DNA of 64,000 bases from Paralimibaculum aggregatum (lineage in GTDB: Bacteria > Pseudomonadota > Alphaproteobacteria > Rhodobacterales > Rhodobacteraceae). Shown piece by piece: positions 24,424-33,900 of the stretch (position 1 is the first letter of the stretch; every line of letters begins with the position of its first letter). Both the position numbers and the translations under genes were made by a program. Below the pieces are notes generated by a model. That model made no database searches, was not told the origin of the DNA, and saw nothing but the letters and a program-made list of their open reading frames with translations. The stretch is from assembly GCF_030270585.1 (NCBI RefSeq), contig NZ_BSYI01000005.1:124001-188000 (forward strand), in the 5' to 3' direction.

Positions 24424-25775
24424 CCACCCCCTTCCTCGATTTCGTCCATGATCTCCGGCACGACGACCTGCCCGACACCGTGCGCGCCGAGGCCCGGCGC
24501 TGGATCCTCGATCTCTGCGGCGTCGCCGCCGGCGGCGCGCAGACCGCGCTCTCGCGCATCATCCGCGGCCATGCGGCGGCGCAGTTCGGCGCCGGTGCCG
24601 GCACCGGCAGCGCGCGCATGCTGATGGACGGGCGCGCCGTGAGCGCGGCCGGCGCGGCGCTCGCCGGCGGCATGACCATCGACGCGCTCGACGGCCATGA
24701 CGGGCACAAGCTCACCAAGGGCCATGTCGGCTGCGGGCTGTTCCCGGCGGCGCTCGCCGTCGCCGAGGCCGAGGGCCGGACCGACGGCGCCGAGTTCCTC
24801 GCCGCCATCGTCATCGGCTACGAGATCGGCAGCCGCGCCGGCATCGCGCTGCACCGCACGGCGCCGGACTATCACACCTCCGGCGCCTGGATCGCGCCCA
24901 CCGTCGCGGCGGTGGCATCGCGGCTGATGGGGCTGGGCGGCGCCGCCACCCGCGAGGCCATCGGCATCGCCGAGTATCACGGCCCGCGCAGCCAGATGAT
25001 GCGCTGCATCGACCACCCGACCATGGTCAAGGACGGCTCCGGCTGGGGCGCGATGGCCGGCGTCTCGGCGGCCTGCCTGGCGGCGGACGGCTTCACCGGC
25101 GCCCCCGCGATCACCGTCGAGGGCGACGACGTCGCCGATATCTGGGGCGATCTCGGCAGCCGCTGGCGGATCTTCGAGCAGTATTGCAAGCCCTATCCGG
25201 TGTGCCGCTGGGCGCAGCCGCCGCTGCAGGCGGTGCTGGGCCTGCGCGCGGCGCACGGGCTCTCCTCCGAGCAGGTCGAGCGGATCGAGGTCGCGACCTT
25301 CCACCAGTCGGTGCGGCTGGCGACGCGCCGGCCGAAGACCACCGAGGAGGCGCAGTACTCCACCGCCTTCCCCACCGCCGCGGCGATGGTGCGCGGCCGC
25401 GTCGGCGCCGAGGAGGTGGCCGAGGGCGCCTTCACCGATCCGGAGATCCTGCGCCTCGCCGACGGCATGGTGTTTGCCGAGGAGGAGGCATACAACGCCG
25501 CCTTCCCGGCGCGCCGCTTCGCCCATGTCACGCTGGTCCTGAAGGACGGCCGGCGGCTCGCCTCGGAGCGCACCGAGGCGCTGGGCGACCCGGAGGCGCC
25601 GCTGCCCCAGGCCGCGATCGTCGCGAAGTTCCACGGCCTCGCCGACCCGGTGATCGGCCGCCCCGCCGCCGAGGCCCTGGCCGCCGCCGTCGAGGGCCTC
25701 GGCCAGGGCGGCAGCGCCGCGACGCTGGCCGACCGCCTCTGCGCCGCCCCGGTCCCCGCCGCCGCGGTGGCCTGA
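24420..25775 (+). CDS. MmgE/PrpD family protein
   Basis: Member of the MmgE/PrpD family (451 residues), which contains 2-methylcitrate dehydratase, cis-aconitate decarboxylase and many enzymes of unknown substrate. Helical domain features are DLCGVAAGGAQTALSRIIRG, MTIDALDGHDGHKLTKGHVG (active-site His/Asp/Lys) and IGYEIGSRAGIALH; the C-terminal domain begins around 265 (KPYPVCRWAQPPLQAVLGLR). No methylcitrate synthase lies nearby, so propionate metabolism is unlikely. Last gene of the catabolic operon. Confidence 0.9.
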   Translation: MTTPFLDFVHDLRHDDLPDTVRAEARRWILDLCGVAAGGAQTALSRIIRGHAAAQFGAGAGTGSARMLMDGRAVSAAGAALAGGMTIDALDGHDGHKLTKGHVGCGLFPAALAVAEAEGRTDGAEFLAAIVIGYEIGSRAGIALHRTAPDYHTSGAWIAPTVAAVASRLMGLGGAATREAIGIAEYHGPRSQMMRCIDHPTMVKDGSGWGAMAGVSAACLAADGFTGAPAITVEGDDVADIWGDLGSRWRIFEQYCKPYPVCRWAQPPLQAVLGLRAAHGLSSEQVERIEVATFHQSVRLATRRPKTTEEAQYSTAFPTAAAMVRGRVGAEEVAEGAFTDPEILRLADGMVFAEEEAYNAAFPARRFAHVTLVLKDGRRLASERTEALGDPEAPLPQAAIVAKFHGLADPVIGRPAAEALAAAVEGLGQGGSAATLADRLCAAPVPAAAVA

Positions 25776-25819
25776 GCGCTCCCGCCCCCGCCCTCGCTCC
25801 CGCCGCCCCGGGCGCACGT

Positions 25820-25849
25820 CGCCCCGGGCGGCGCCCCGCCCCCGGGGCG
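25820..25849 (+). terminator. G+C-rich hairpin after the catabolic operon
   Basis: CGCCCCGGG (25820-25828) pairs with CCCGGGGCG (25841-25849) across a 12-nt loop, 45 nt after the MmgE/PrpD stop. There is no T-run; it is a weak candidate for a 3'-end structure. Confidence 0.3.
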
Positions 25850-25899
25850 GCTCATCCCCCGGGGCCGCGACAGCCCCAACCGTCGCCGCGCCCCGAACC

Positions 25900-28423
25900 G
25901 CGCCCAGCCCTCGCAGGACGATGCCGAGCGCAGTGCCCCATCAGCCCTCAGCAAGCCCACCCGCGACAGCCGCCGAGCGCAGCGCCCCCACGCGCCGATG
26001 CGCCGCGTATGCTCCAACACTGCCGCCCGCCCGGCGCCGGCACCGCCTATCGGCAACAATCGCCGAGCCAAAGCCCTCTCGCGCCAGTGCGCCGCCGGCT
26101 CCGAGGTGCTGCACCCCGCCGCGCGCCGGCACCGCCCACCCGCGATGATCGCAGAATGCGGCGCCCTCCCGCACCAGCGCGCCGCGGCCGTTCCGATGGC
26201 GCAGCCTGCCGGAGCGCCGGCACCGCCCACCCACGACGGCCGCCGAGATGGGCGCCCTCCCGCACCAGCGCGCCGTGAATGTCCCGATGGCGCAGCCTTC
26301 CGGAGCGCCGGCACCGCCCACCCACGACGGCCGCCGAGATGGGCGCCCTCTCGCGCCAGCGCGCCGCAGCCGTGCCGATGGCGCAGCCTGCCGGAGCGCC
26401 GGCACCGCCCACCCGCAACGGCCGCCGAGATGGGCGCCTCTCGCGCCAGCGCGCCGCGAATTTCCCGATGGCGCACCTAGCCAGGAACCGGCAGCTCCTA
26501 CCGTCGATGGTTGCTGATCGCGGCGCCCTCTCCCGCCGATGCGCCATGGATGACCGCCAACGACGGTCACCGGACGTGCAACCCCTTCGCGCCGATGTGC
26601 CTTCAGATCCTTCGGCGCTGCATCCAGCCGGGCGAGGGCATCACCTCACCCGCGATGATCGCCGATTGCGGTGCCCTCTCGCGCAAGTTTGCCGTGCGTG
26701 TTCCGATGATGCGCCCCGCCGGGCGCCAGCACCGTCCACCGGCGACGGTCGCCGAGCGAGTCAGCCATTCGCGTCCGTGCGCCGCGGATCTTCCGATAGC
26801 GCGACCCGCTGAGTGCCATGCTGACCGCCAACGACGGCCACCGAACGCCGAGCCCATTTTCGCCGATGCACCGCGGGTGTTCCGGTGCTGCACTCCATCA
26901 GGCGCCGGCACCACTCACCCGCGACGATCGCCGAGCGAATGGCCCTCTCGCGCCAGTACGCCACGAGCGTTCCGGCAGGGCATTGCTGCGAAACATGGAA
27001 CGCCCGGTGCCTCGGCCGGATCGGGCGAACTGGCGGCCGCAGGCGTCGTCGGTCCCCGGCGACCGGCTACCGGAGGAGTCGCCGCCGCTGCCATTGCCGC
27101 ACTCCCAGACCTATCCCCGCCATCGCCGCGGCGAAAACGGGCCCGGCGCCGTCTAGCGGCGATGGCGGCCGAGCGCTGTACCCTTTGGCATCGGTGCGCT
27201 GCGGGCGTTCCGGTGCGGCTTAGATGCGAAACTTGGAGCACCTGGTGCCGTGGCCGGATCGGGGGAACTGGCGGCCGCAGCCGCCCGCTGTCTCGGCGGT
27301 CAGCTTCCGGGGGAGCCGCCGCTCCCTTTGCCGCATTCCCGACCTCACCCCGCCTTCGCCGCGACGATGCTGTGCGCTGTGCGCGCCTTTGGGCGCAAGT
27401 ACCACCCAGCGGCGACGGCTGCCGGGTGCGGCGCTCATTTGCGCGGGTGCGCCGCGGGCGGTCCGGTGCGGCACCGCTGCGGAACCTGGGGCGCCCGGTG
27501 TCGCGGCAAGATCGGGCGAACTGGCGGTCGCGGCCGTTGCCGGTTCCGGCGGCCGGCTTCCGGGTGAGCCGTCGCCGCTGGCTTTGCCGCTCTTCCGGAC
27601 CGCTCCCCGCCATGGCGGTTGCGACGCCGAGTTCTCGCGCCGGTGCGTCGTGGGCGTTCCGGCGGGGTATCGCTGCGAAACGTGGAGCGTCCGGTGTCGC
27701 GCGTGGAGAGGCCGAGCCGGCGGCCGCAGCCGCATTCCGTTCCAGCAGCCAATTTTCGGCGGAGCCGCCGCCGCTGCTTTTGCCGCGCTCCTGGACCGCT
27801 CCTCGCCATCGGCGCGGGACGCCGGGCGTGGTGCAGCCAACCGGGGACTGGCCCAACCCACACATGATGAACGCGGAGCGGGTGGCCGGCTTGGGCCAGT
27901 GCGTCGCGGGTATTCCGATCGGGTGCCCCGCGGGTACGGCCACCTGCGACGGCTGCCTTGGGCGGCGCTTACTCGCGCCAGTGTGCTGCGGGTGGTCCCA
28001 TACTGCGCCACTTCGGGTGGCGGCGCCGTCTATCGGCGGCGGTGGCCGTGCGGGGCGGTGTCTTGCGCCGGTGTGCGGCGTAGGGCGATTGCGCGTTCCG
28101 CCGGGTGCCGGTGGTGGCTGCCGGGCGGGGTGCGGTTTCGCGCCGCTGCGCCGCGGGCGGTGCGGTGCGGCTTCCTGCGGAACCCGGGGCGGGGGTGGCG
28201 CGGCCGGGGAGGCCGGGCTGGCGGTTGCAGCTGCATGCCGGTACTCCGGCCGGGGAAGGCTGAGCGGGCGGTTGCAGCTGCACGGCGGTGACGCGGCCGG
28301 AGCGGGTGGGCTGGCGGCCGCGCAGCCGCCTTCCGGCCTCGCGGCGGGCTTCGGGAGGAGCGGCAGCCGCTGCGCTGCCGCTGGCCAGGAACGGCGCCGA
28401 CCGGTGCAGCGGGGCGCGGGCGC
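25900..28423. repeat. Long tract of degenerate ~91-bp tandem repeats, no gene
   Basis: The best-preserved units lie at 26150, 26241, 26332 and 26423, spaced exactly 91 bp and sharing CGCCGAGATGGGCGCC, CAGCGCGCCGC, CCGATGGCGCAGCCT and GGAGCGCCGGCACCG. Poorer copies run left to about 25900 (steps of 89-90) and right through 27000. From about 26980 a second, longer period appears: a core beginning CTGCGAAAC-TGGAGC recurs at 26986, 27224, 27477 and 27673. Long open frames cross the tract on both strands, but a 91-bp unit shifts the frame at every copy and no protein features appear, so they are not genes. The tract reaches the 3' end of the reductase gene. Confidence 0.85.
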
Positions 28424-30757
28424 TCAGCGCCGCGGCAGCAGCTCCGGCGGGTCGAAGGCGGTGACCGGGGGCGGCGGGCCGTCGAGCCGCGCCACCTCGA
28501 CCAGCGCGGTATGCGCCGAGGGCCCCTGCCCGAGCCGCGAGCTGCCCTTGTCCCGCGTCAGCACGTTGGGGTTGCCGTGCTTGCAGAGCGCGCCGGGCTC
28601 GCCGCGGCGCTCCGGGTCGTGCCAGGCGCCGGTGGCGAGCTGCACGACGCCGGGCATCACCTCGTCGGAGATCCGCAGCCCCGCGAGGCAGGCGCCGCGC
28701 GCGTTCCAGACCCTGACCACATCCCCCGCGGCGAGGCCGCGCGCGGCGGCATCGGCGGGATGCATGGTGATCGGCTCGCGCCCGGCGATCTTCGAGGCGC
28801 GGCTGACGCTGCCCGGGTCGAGCTGGCCGTGCAGCCGCGTCGCCGGCTGGTTGGAGACCAGATGCAGCGGGAAGCGCGCCGCCTCCGCCCCGCCGAGCCA
28901 CTCGCAGGGCTCCAGCCAGACCGGGTGCCCCGGGCAGTCGTCATAGCCGAAGCCGGCGATGCGCTCGGAGAAGATCTCGATCCGGCCCGAGGGGGTCTCG
29001 AGCGGATGCGCCTCCGGGTCGGCGCGGAACGCCTCCAGCAGCACCGCGGGGCGCTCGGGGCCCGGCAGGCTGACCGGGCCCCCGGCGCGCAGCTCGGCGA
29101 GCCCGGGCAGCGCGAAGCCCGCCTCGGCCGCGCGCTGGCGCGCCTGGTCCCAGAGATGGCGCAGCCAGTCCTCGGCGCTGCGCCCCTCGGTGAAGGCCGC
29201 TTCCAGCCCGAGCCGCCCGGCGAGGCCGGCGAAGACCGCGTAGTCGTCCCGCGCCTCGCCCTCCGGCGGGATCGCCTGGCGCATGGCGACGATCAGCGGC
29301 TCCCAGTGGGTCATCGCGATGTCCTCGCGCTCGACCGGCGAGGTGGTGGGAAACACGATGTCGGCATGGCGCGCCATCGGGGTCCACCAGATCTCGTTGA
29401 CGATGATGGTCTCGGGCCGCTGCAGCGCGCGCACCAGGCGGTTGATGTCCTGGTGGTGGTGGAACGGGTTGCCGCCGGCCCAGTAGAGCAGCCGCAGGTC
29501 GGGATAGCGCCGCTGCGCGCCGTTGAAGTCGTAGGTGCCGCCGGGGTCGAGCAGCGCATCGGCGATGCGCGCCACCGGGATCGCCGCCTCCACCGGGTTC
29601 TGCCCCTGCGGCAGGGCCGGAAAGCGGAACGGCCGCACCGGGTTGCCGATGCCGTTCTCCGAGCCGTAGCCGATGCCGACGCCGCCCCCCGGCAGGCCGA
29701 TCTGGCCGAGCATGGCGGCGAGCACGATCGCCATCCAGGCCGGCTGCTCGCCGTGATCGGCCCGCTGCACCGACCAGGCGAGGCCGATCATCGTGCGCTG
29801 CGCCGCCATGCGCCGGGCGAGCGCCGCGATCGCCTCGGCCGGGATGCCGGTGATCGCGGCGGCCCAGGCGGGCGTCTTGGGCTGGCCGTCGGTCTCGCCC
29901 ATGAGATAGGGCAGGAAGCGCTCGAAGCCGGTGGTGCAGCGCGCGAGGAAGCCGCGGTCGTGCAGGTCCTCGCGCACCAGCACATGCGCCAGCGCCAGCA
30001 TCAGCGCGGTGTCGGTGCCGGGGCGCAGCGCGATCCAGTCGGCCCCGATCTCCGGCATGGTGTCGGCGCGGATCGGGCCGATGGAGACGAATCGGCAGCC
30101 GCGGGCATGGGCGGCCCGGAGCGCCGCGCGCGCGGTGTGCCGGCCGACGCCGCCGGAGTTGACCTGCGCGTTCTTCAGCGGCAGCCCGCCGAACATCACG
30201 AAGAGCTCGGTCTCCGCCGCGATGCTGTCCCAGGAGGTCGCCTGGTCGAGCATCAGCTTGCGGAAATGGCCGATGATGTGCGGCGTGAGCGCGCTGACCG
30301 CGGCATAGCTGTAGGTGTCGATCGAGGCGGTGTAGCCGCCGGCGCAGTTGAGGAAGCGGTGCACCTGGCTCTGCGCGTGGTGGAAGCGCCCGGCCGAGGC
30401 CCAGCCATAGGAGCCGCCGAAGATCGCTTCGTTGCCATGGCTCCGGCGCACCCGGTCGATCTCCGCCGCGGCGAGGTCGAGCGCCTCGTCCCAGGGCAGC
30501 TCGACGAAGGGCTCGGCGCCGCGGCTGCCGCGCTCGGCGGCGGCGCCCTTCTCGAGGAAGCTCCGGCGCACCGCGGGCCGGCGGATGCGGCTCGGGTGGT
30601 GCACCGCCTCGACGATGCCGGGGCCGATCATCGCCGGATGCGGATCGCCCGCCCAGGGGCGCACGCCGGTGAGTCGGCCGTTCTCGGTCACCGCCTCCCA
30701 GGTGCCCCAGTGGGTCGCGAAATATTGCGGATGCGTGCGGTCGTCGGGTGGGGTCAT
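28424..30757 (-). CDS. Molybdopterin guanine dinucleotide S/N-oxide reductase (BisC/TorZ-like)
   Basis: Molybdoenzyme of the DMSO reductase family, 777 residues, the usual length for biotin sulfoxide/TMAO/DMSO reductases. There is no N-terminal Cys cluster for [4Fe-4S], typical of this group, and the Mo-ligand Ser is S116 (GGSYGWASAGRFHHAQSQ). Cofactor-binding stretches are WAGGNPFHHHQDINRL, EIWWTPMARHADIVFPTTSPVER and the C-terminal HGNPNVLTRDKGSSRLGQGP. No obvious signal peptide or Tat motif precedes MTPPDDRTHP, so a cytoplasmic BisC-type role (repair of oxidised biotin or methionine sulfoxide) is favoured over respiratory TorA/DorA; no cytochrome gene adjoins it. Divergent from the gene at 30935. 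Confidence 0.93.
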   Translation of the reverse strand: MTPPDDRTHPQYFATHWGTWEAVTENGRLTGVRPWAGDPHPAMIGPGIVEAVHHPSRIRRPAVRRSFLEKGAAAERGSRGAEPFVELPWDEALDLAAAEIDRVRRSHGNEAIFGGSYGWASAGRFHHAQSQVHRFLNCAGGYTASIDTYSYAAVSALTPHIIGHFRKLMLDQATSWDSIAAETELFVMFGGLPLKNAQVNSGGVGRHTARAALRAAHARGCRFVSIGPIRADTMPEIGADWIALRPGTDTALMLALAHVLVREDLHDRGFLARCTTGFERFLPYLMGETDGQPKTPAWAAAITGIPAEAIAALARRMAAQRTMIGLAWSVQRADHGEQPAWMAIVLAAMLGQIGLPGGGVGIGYGSENGIGNPVRPFRFPALPQGQNPVEAAIPVARIADALLDPGGTYDFNGAQRRYPDLRLLYWAGGNPFHHHQDINRLVRALQRPETIIVNEIWWTPMARHADIVFPTTSPVEREDIAMTHWEPLIVAMRQAIPPEGEARDDYAVFAGLAGRLGLEAAFTEGRSAEDWLRHLWDQARQRAAEAGFALPGLAELRAGGPVSLPGPERPAVLLEAFRADPEAHPLETPSGRIEIFSERIAGFGYDDCPGHPVWLEPCEWLGGAEAARFPLHLVSNQPATRLHGQLDPGSVSRASKIAGREPITMHPADAAARGLAAGDVVRVWNARGACLAGLRISDEVMPGVVQLATGAWHDPERRGEPGALCKHGNPNVLTRDKGSSRLGQGPSAHTALVEVARLDGPPPPVTAFDPPELLPRR

Positions 30758-30934
30758 GGTCAGGCACCTCCTCGGGGCCGAGACAGTCGGCCGGCGCGCG
30801 GGCGGCGTCAAGCGGCAGCGAGAATCGGCTTGGTGCCGCCGGCCTTTCGGCCTTACGCTGAGGCAAATGCACCGGTCGTGCGGGCGCACTCGCATCCTCC
30901 CAGCACGGTGCCTGCAGTTCAGGGAGTCCCGCAG

Positions 30935-33900
30935 ATGACCGACACCCCCGACACGCCGCAGTCCGGCAGCCAGGTGGAGCTGACCCCGGAGCAGATCAAA
31001 TGGGCGCAGCTGGTGCTCGTGGTGCTCGGCGGCACTCCGGAGAGCGCAACCGCGGAGCCGGTCTCGGCCAAGGCGCTGGAGGCGGCGCGGCAGGCGGCTG
31101 CCAAGGCGAAGGCCCGCGCGGAGCAGGCGGCGGTGGCGGCGGCGAAGCTGCTCGGCGCGAACGGCGATGCCGAGACCGCCGAGCTGCGGACCATCGCCGG
31201 CTCGCTGGCCGAGGTCGCGAAGAGCGACAATGCCGAGGGCATCCTCAACCTCGCGCGCAAGGCCGAGGCGCGGGTGATGGAGATCCTCACCGCCGCGCAG
31301 GAGAAGGCGAAGCGGCTGGCCGAGGAGGCCCGGCTGCGCGAGGAGGAGGAGAAGCGCCGGCAGGAGAAGGAGACCGCGCTCAAGGCCTCGAAGACCTGGC
31401 TCGCCACCCGCCGCGGCAGCGTCGAGCGGATGAAGAACGAGGCGACCCAGGCGCTCGGCACCCTGCCCGCGGATGTCGCGCGGCTGTTCGAGAGCGTGGC
31501 GCAGACCCTGGCGACCGCCGACAGCAGCACCGAGCCGGAGGAGATCGACAAGGCGATCGAGGACACCGACGACCCGCTCGGCGAGATCGAGACCCGGGTC
31601 GAGAAGCTGACGCAGGAGCGCGCCGCCTACAAGCCGCGGCTCGACCTCGCCGAGCAGCTGCTTGCCGGGCTCGCGGTGCATGCCTGCAAGGATGCCTTCG
31701 CCACCGAGATCGACGTGCAGAAGGAGGCGGTGCGCAAGGCCCGCGACGAGACCGCCGGCGCGCACCGCTATGCCGATGCGGTGACCGCGCTCAACACCGC
31801 GATCCGGGCGCTGGAGCAGATCGAGAAGGATGCCGATGCCAAGGCCAAGTACGACATCGTGCTGGCGGACCGGCAGGGCCGGGTCAACGCGCTGCCGGCG
31901 AACTCCACGGAGGTGCCGGTCGATACCGAGCTGACGAAGATCCGCCAGGATCTGCAGAAGGCGGAGACCCACGGCACCGGGAAGGAATACGCCAAGGCCA
32001 CGGCGATCCTCGACACCCTGCCCAAGCGCTGCATCGACCTCAACTGGACCGCCGAGAAGGCCAAGGACTATGGCTGGAAATACGCCGCCCGCGGCAATCA
32101 CCTCACCGAGCTGACGACCCTGGTGGAGCCGGACTACCCCGAGGTCCGCCCGATGCTCACGCGGTTTCGCGAGATCTACAACCAGGCGAGCTATGCCACG
32201 ACCGGGGACTATGTCGATTCGCTGCGCCGCCTCGACACCACCTACTATCTGAAGGGCGAGATCGAGAAGGCGGTGGAGGCGGTGAAGAACGTCCGCGCCA
32301 AGCTCAAGGAGCTGGCCGACGAGATCCCGCTGCTCAAGGCGCTCGACGGGGCCGACGGGATCGTCGAGGACATCGCCAAGCAGCAGGCCGAGCACGACTA
32401 TGCCAAGGACAAGATCCCCAAGGGCGAGTTTGTCGGCGCCACCAAGCTGATCGACGCCGCCAAGGCGCTCTGGCCGGCGATCCGCGAGAAGGCCGCGGCC
32501 TACAAGAAGTTCCAGGACCTGCACGACAAGATCGACGGCGAGTACCAGATCATCGCCGCGCTGCCCGGCGCGCCCGGCGCGGGCGCCGAGCTCGACCCGA
32601 TCCGCGACGGGCTGGCCAGCGCCAAGACCACCGCCAAGGGCGGCAAGGCGGCGGAGGCCAGCGAGGCGCTGCTGGCGCTCCGCCCGCTGCTGCCGGAGGC
32701 GCGCTATGCCGCGCTCAGGGCCCATGCGGTGGATGGCGTGGGCCGGCCGCCGGAGGACCCGACCGCGACCGACCAGAGCAAGGTCGGCCCGCGGCTCGGC
32801 ATCTTCGACGGCATCTACAACCCGGTGAACGGCCACGGGAAGAAGACCTATGCCGGGCCCGTGCTCGGCGAGGCCGGCACGCTGCGCGGCGAGGCCGTCA
32901 CGGCGCGCGATCTCAACACCAACGAGGGCTTCGCCACCGCCGTCACCAAGCTGAATGCCGGCATCGACAAGGCGCTGGAGGCGCAGCGCAACCTCGACCG
33001 CGCGCTGAAATTCCTGGAGACCCGGACCGAGCTGCTGGCCGAGCTCGGCGCCATCGCCGATCCGGACAACGCGGTGAAGGTCGAGCGGCAGGAGGCCCAG
33101 ACCGCGATCCAGGCGGGCAACTCCGCCATCGGCTCGCAGGACTGGGGCACCGCCGGCCCCCAGTTCAGCACCGCGCTGGCGGCCCTGAAGAAGGCCAAGC
33201 GCCTGCTCGAGATCTACAACAAGTACAAGGCCCTGCTGCCGACGGTGAACACCCTGGTCACGGAGGTCGACACCACCGATGGCCGCGCCGCGCTGCCGAC
33301 CCTGGTGCCGGCGCTCAAGACCGATTTCACCACTGCCAAGGAGCACGCCAAGATCCCCGACAACCGCCGCTACCAGGAGGCGCTCGACGGGCTCAAGGAC
33401 GTGCAGAAGCGGGTGCCGCCGCTGAAGGCGATCATGGGCGACTATGGCGACGCCAAGAACTACCGCAGCTGGTGGGCGCGGCCGTCCAATCTCGACGAGT
33501 TCCGCGGCAAGCCGATCGTCGCCACGGAGCTTGCCGAGATGGAGGCGCTGGTCACCGCCGTCGACGAGAAGTTCACCGCCCGGCTCTATGCCTCGGTGAA
33601 GGAGCTGGCCGTCAAGGTCATGCTGATGAAGGACCCGACCAAGGCGGTGCTCGACGCGCACAAGGCCTATACGGATGCGCTCGGCAAGGCCGAGCCCGAG
33701 GTGCTGAAGCTCGACACCGCGAAGAACGCGGCGGTGACCGAGGAGCTTGCCGCCTGCGTGGAGGCGGTGCGCAGGGCCAAGGAGATCGTCGCCACCTGCG
33801 CCGGGCCGGATGCCAAGAAGCTCCTGATGAGCAAGATGATGGCGCTCGACGAGGCGAAGAAGCTGGTCGAACCCCTGCCCGGCCGCATCGCCGAGGCCCT

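Noticed and set aside
25900-26520. CRISPR array
   Set aside because: Units are 91 bp, contiguous and degenerate throughout, with no short identical repeats separated by unique spacers and no cas genes.
26511-28946. Long plus-strand open frame through the repeat tract
   Set aside because: Frame follows G+C bias; repeat period 91 shifts frame each unit and no protein motif, start signal or consistent composition appears.
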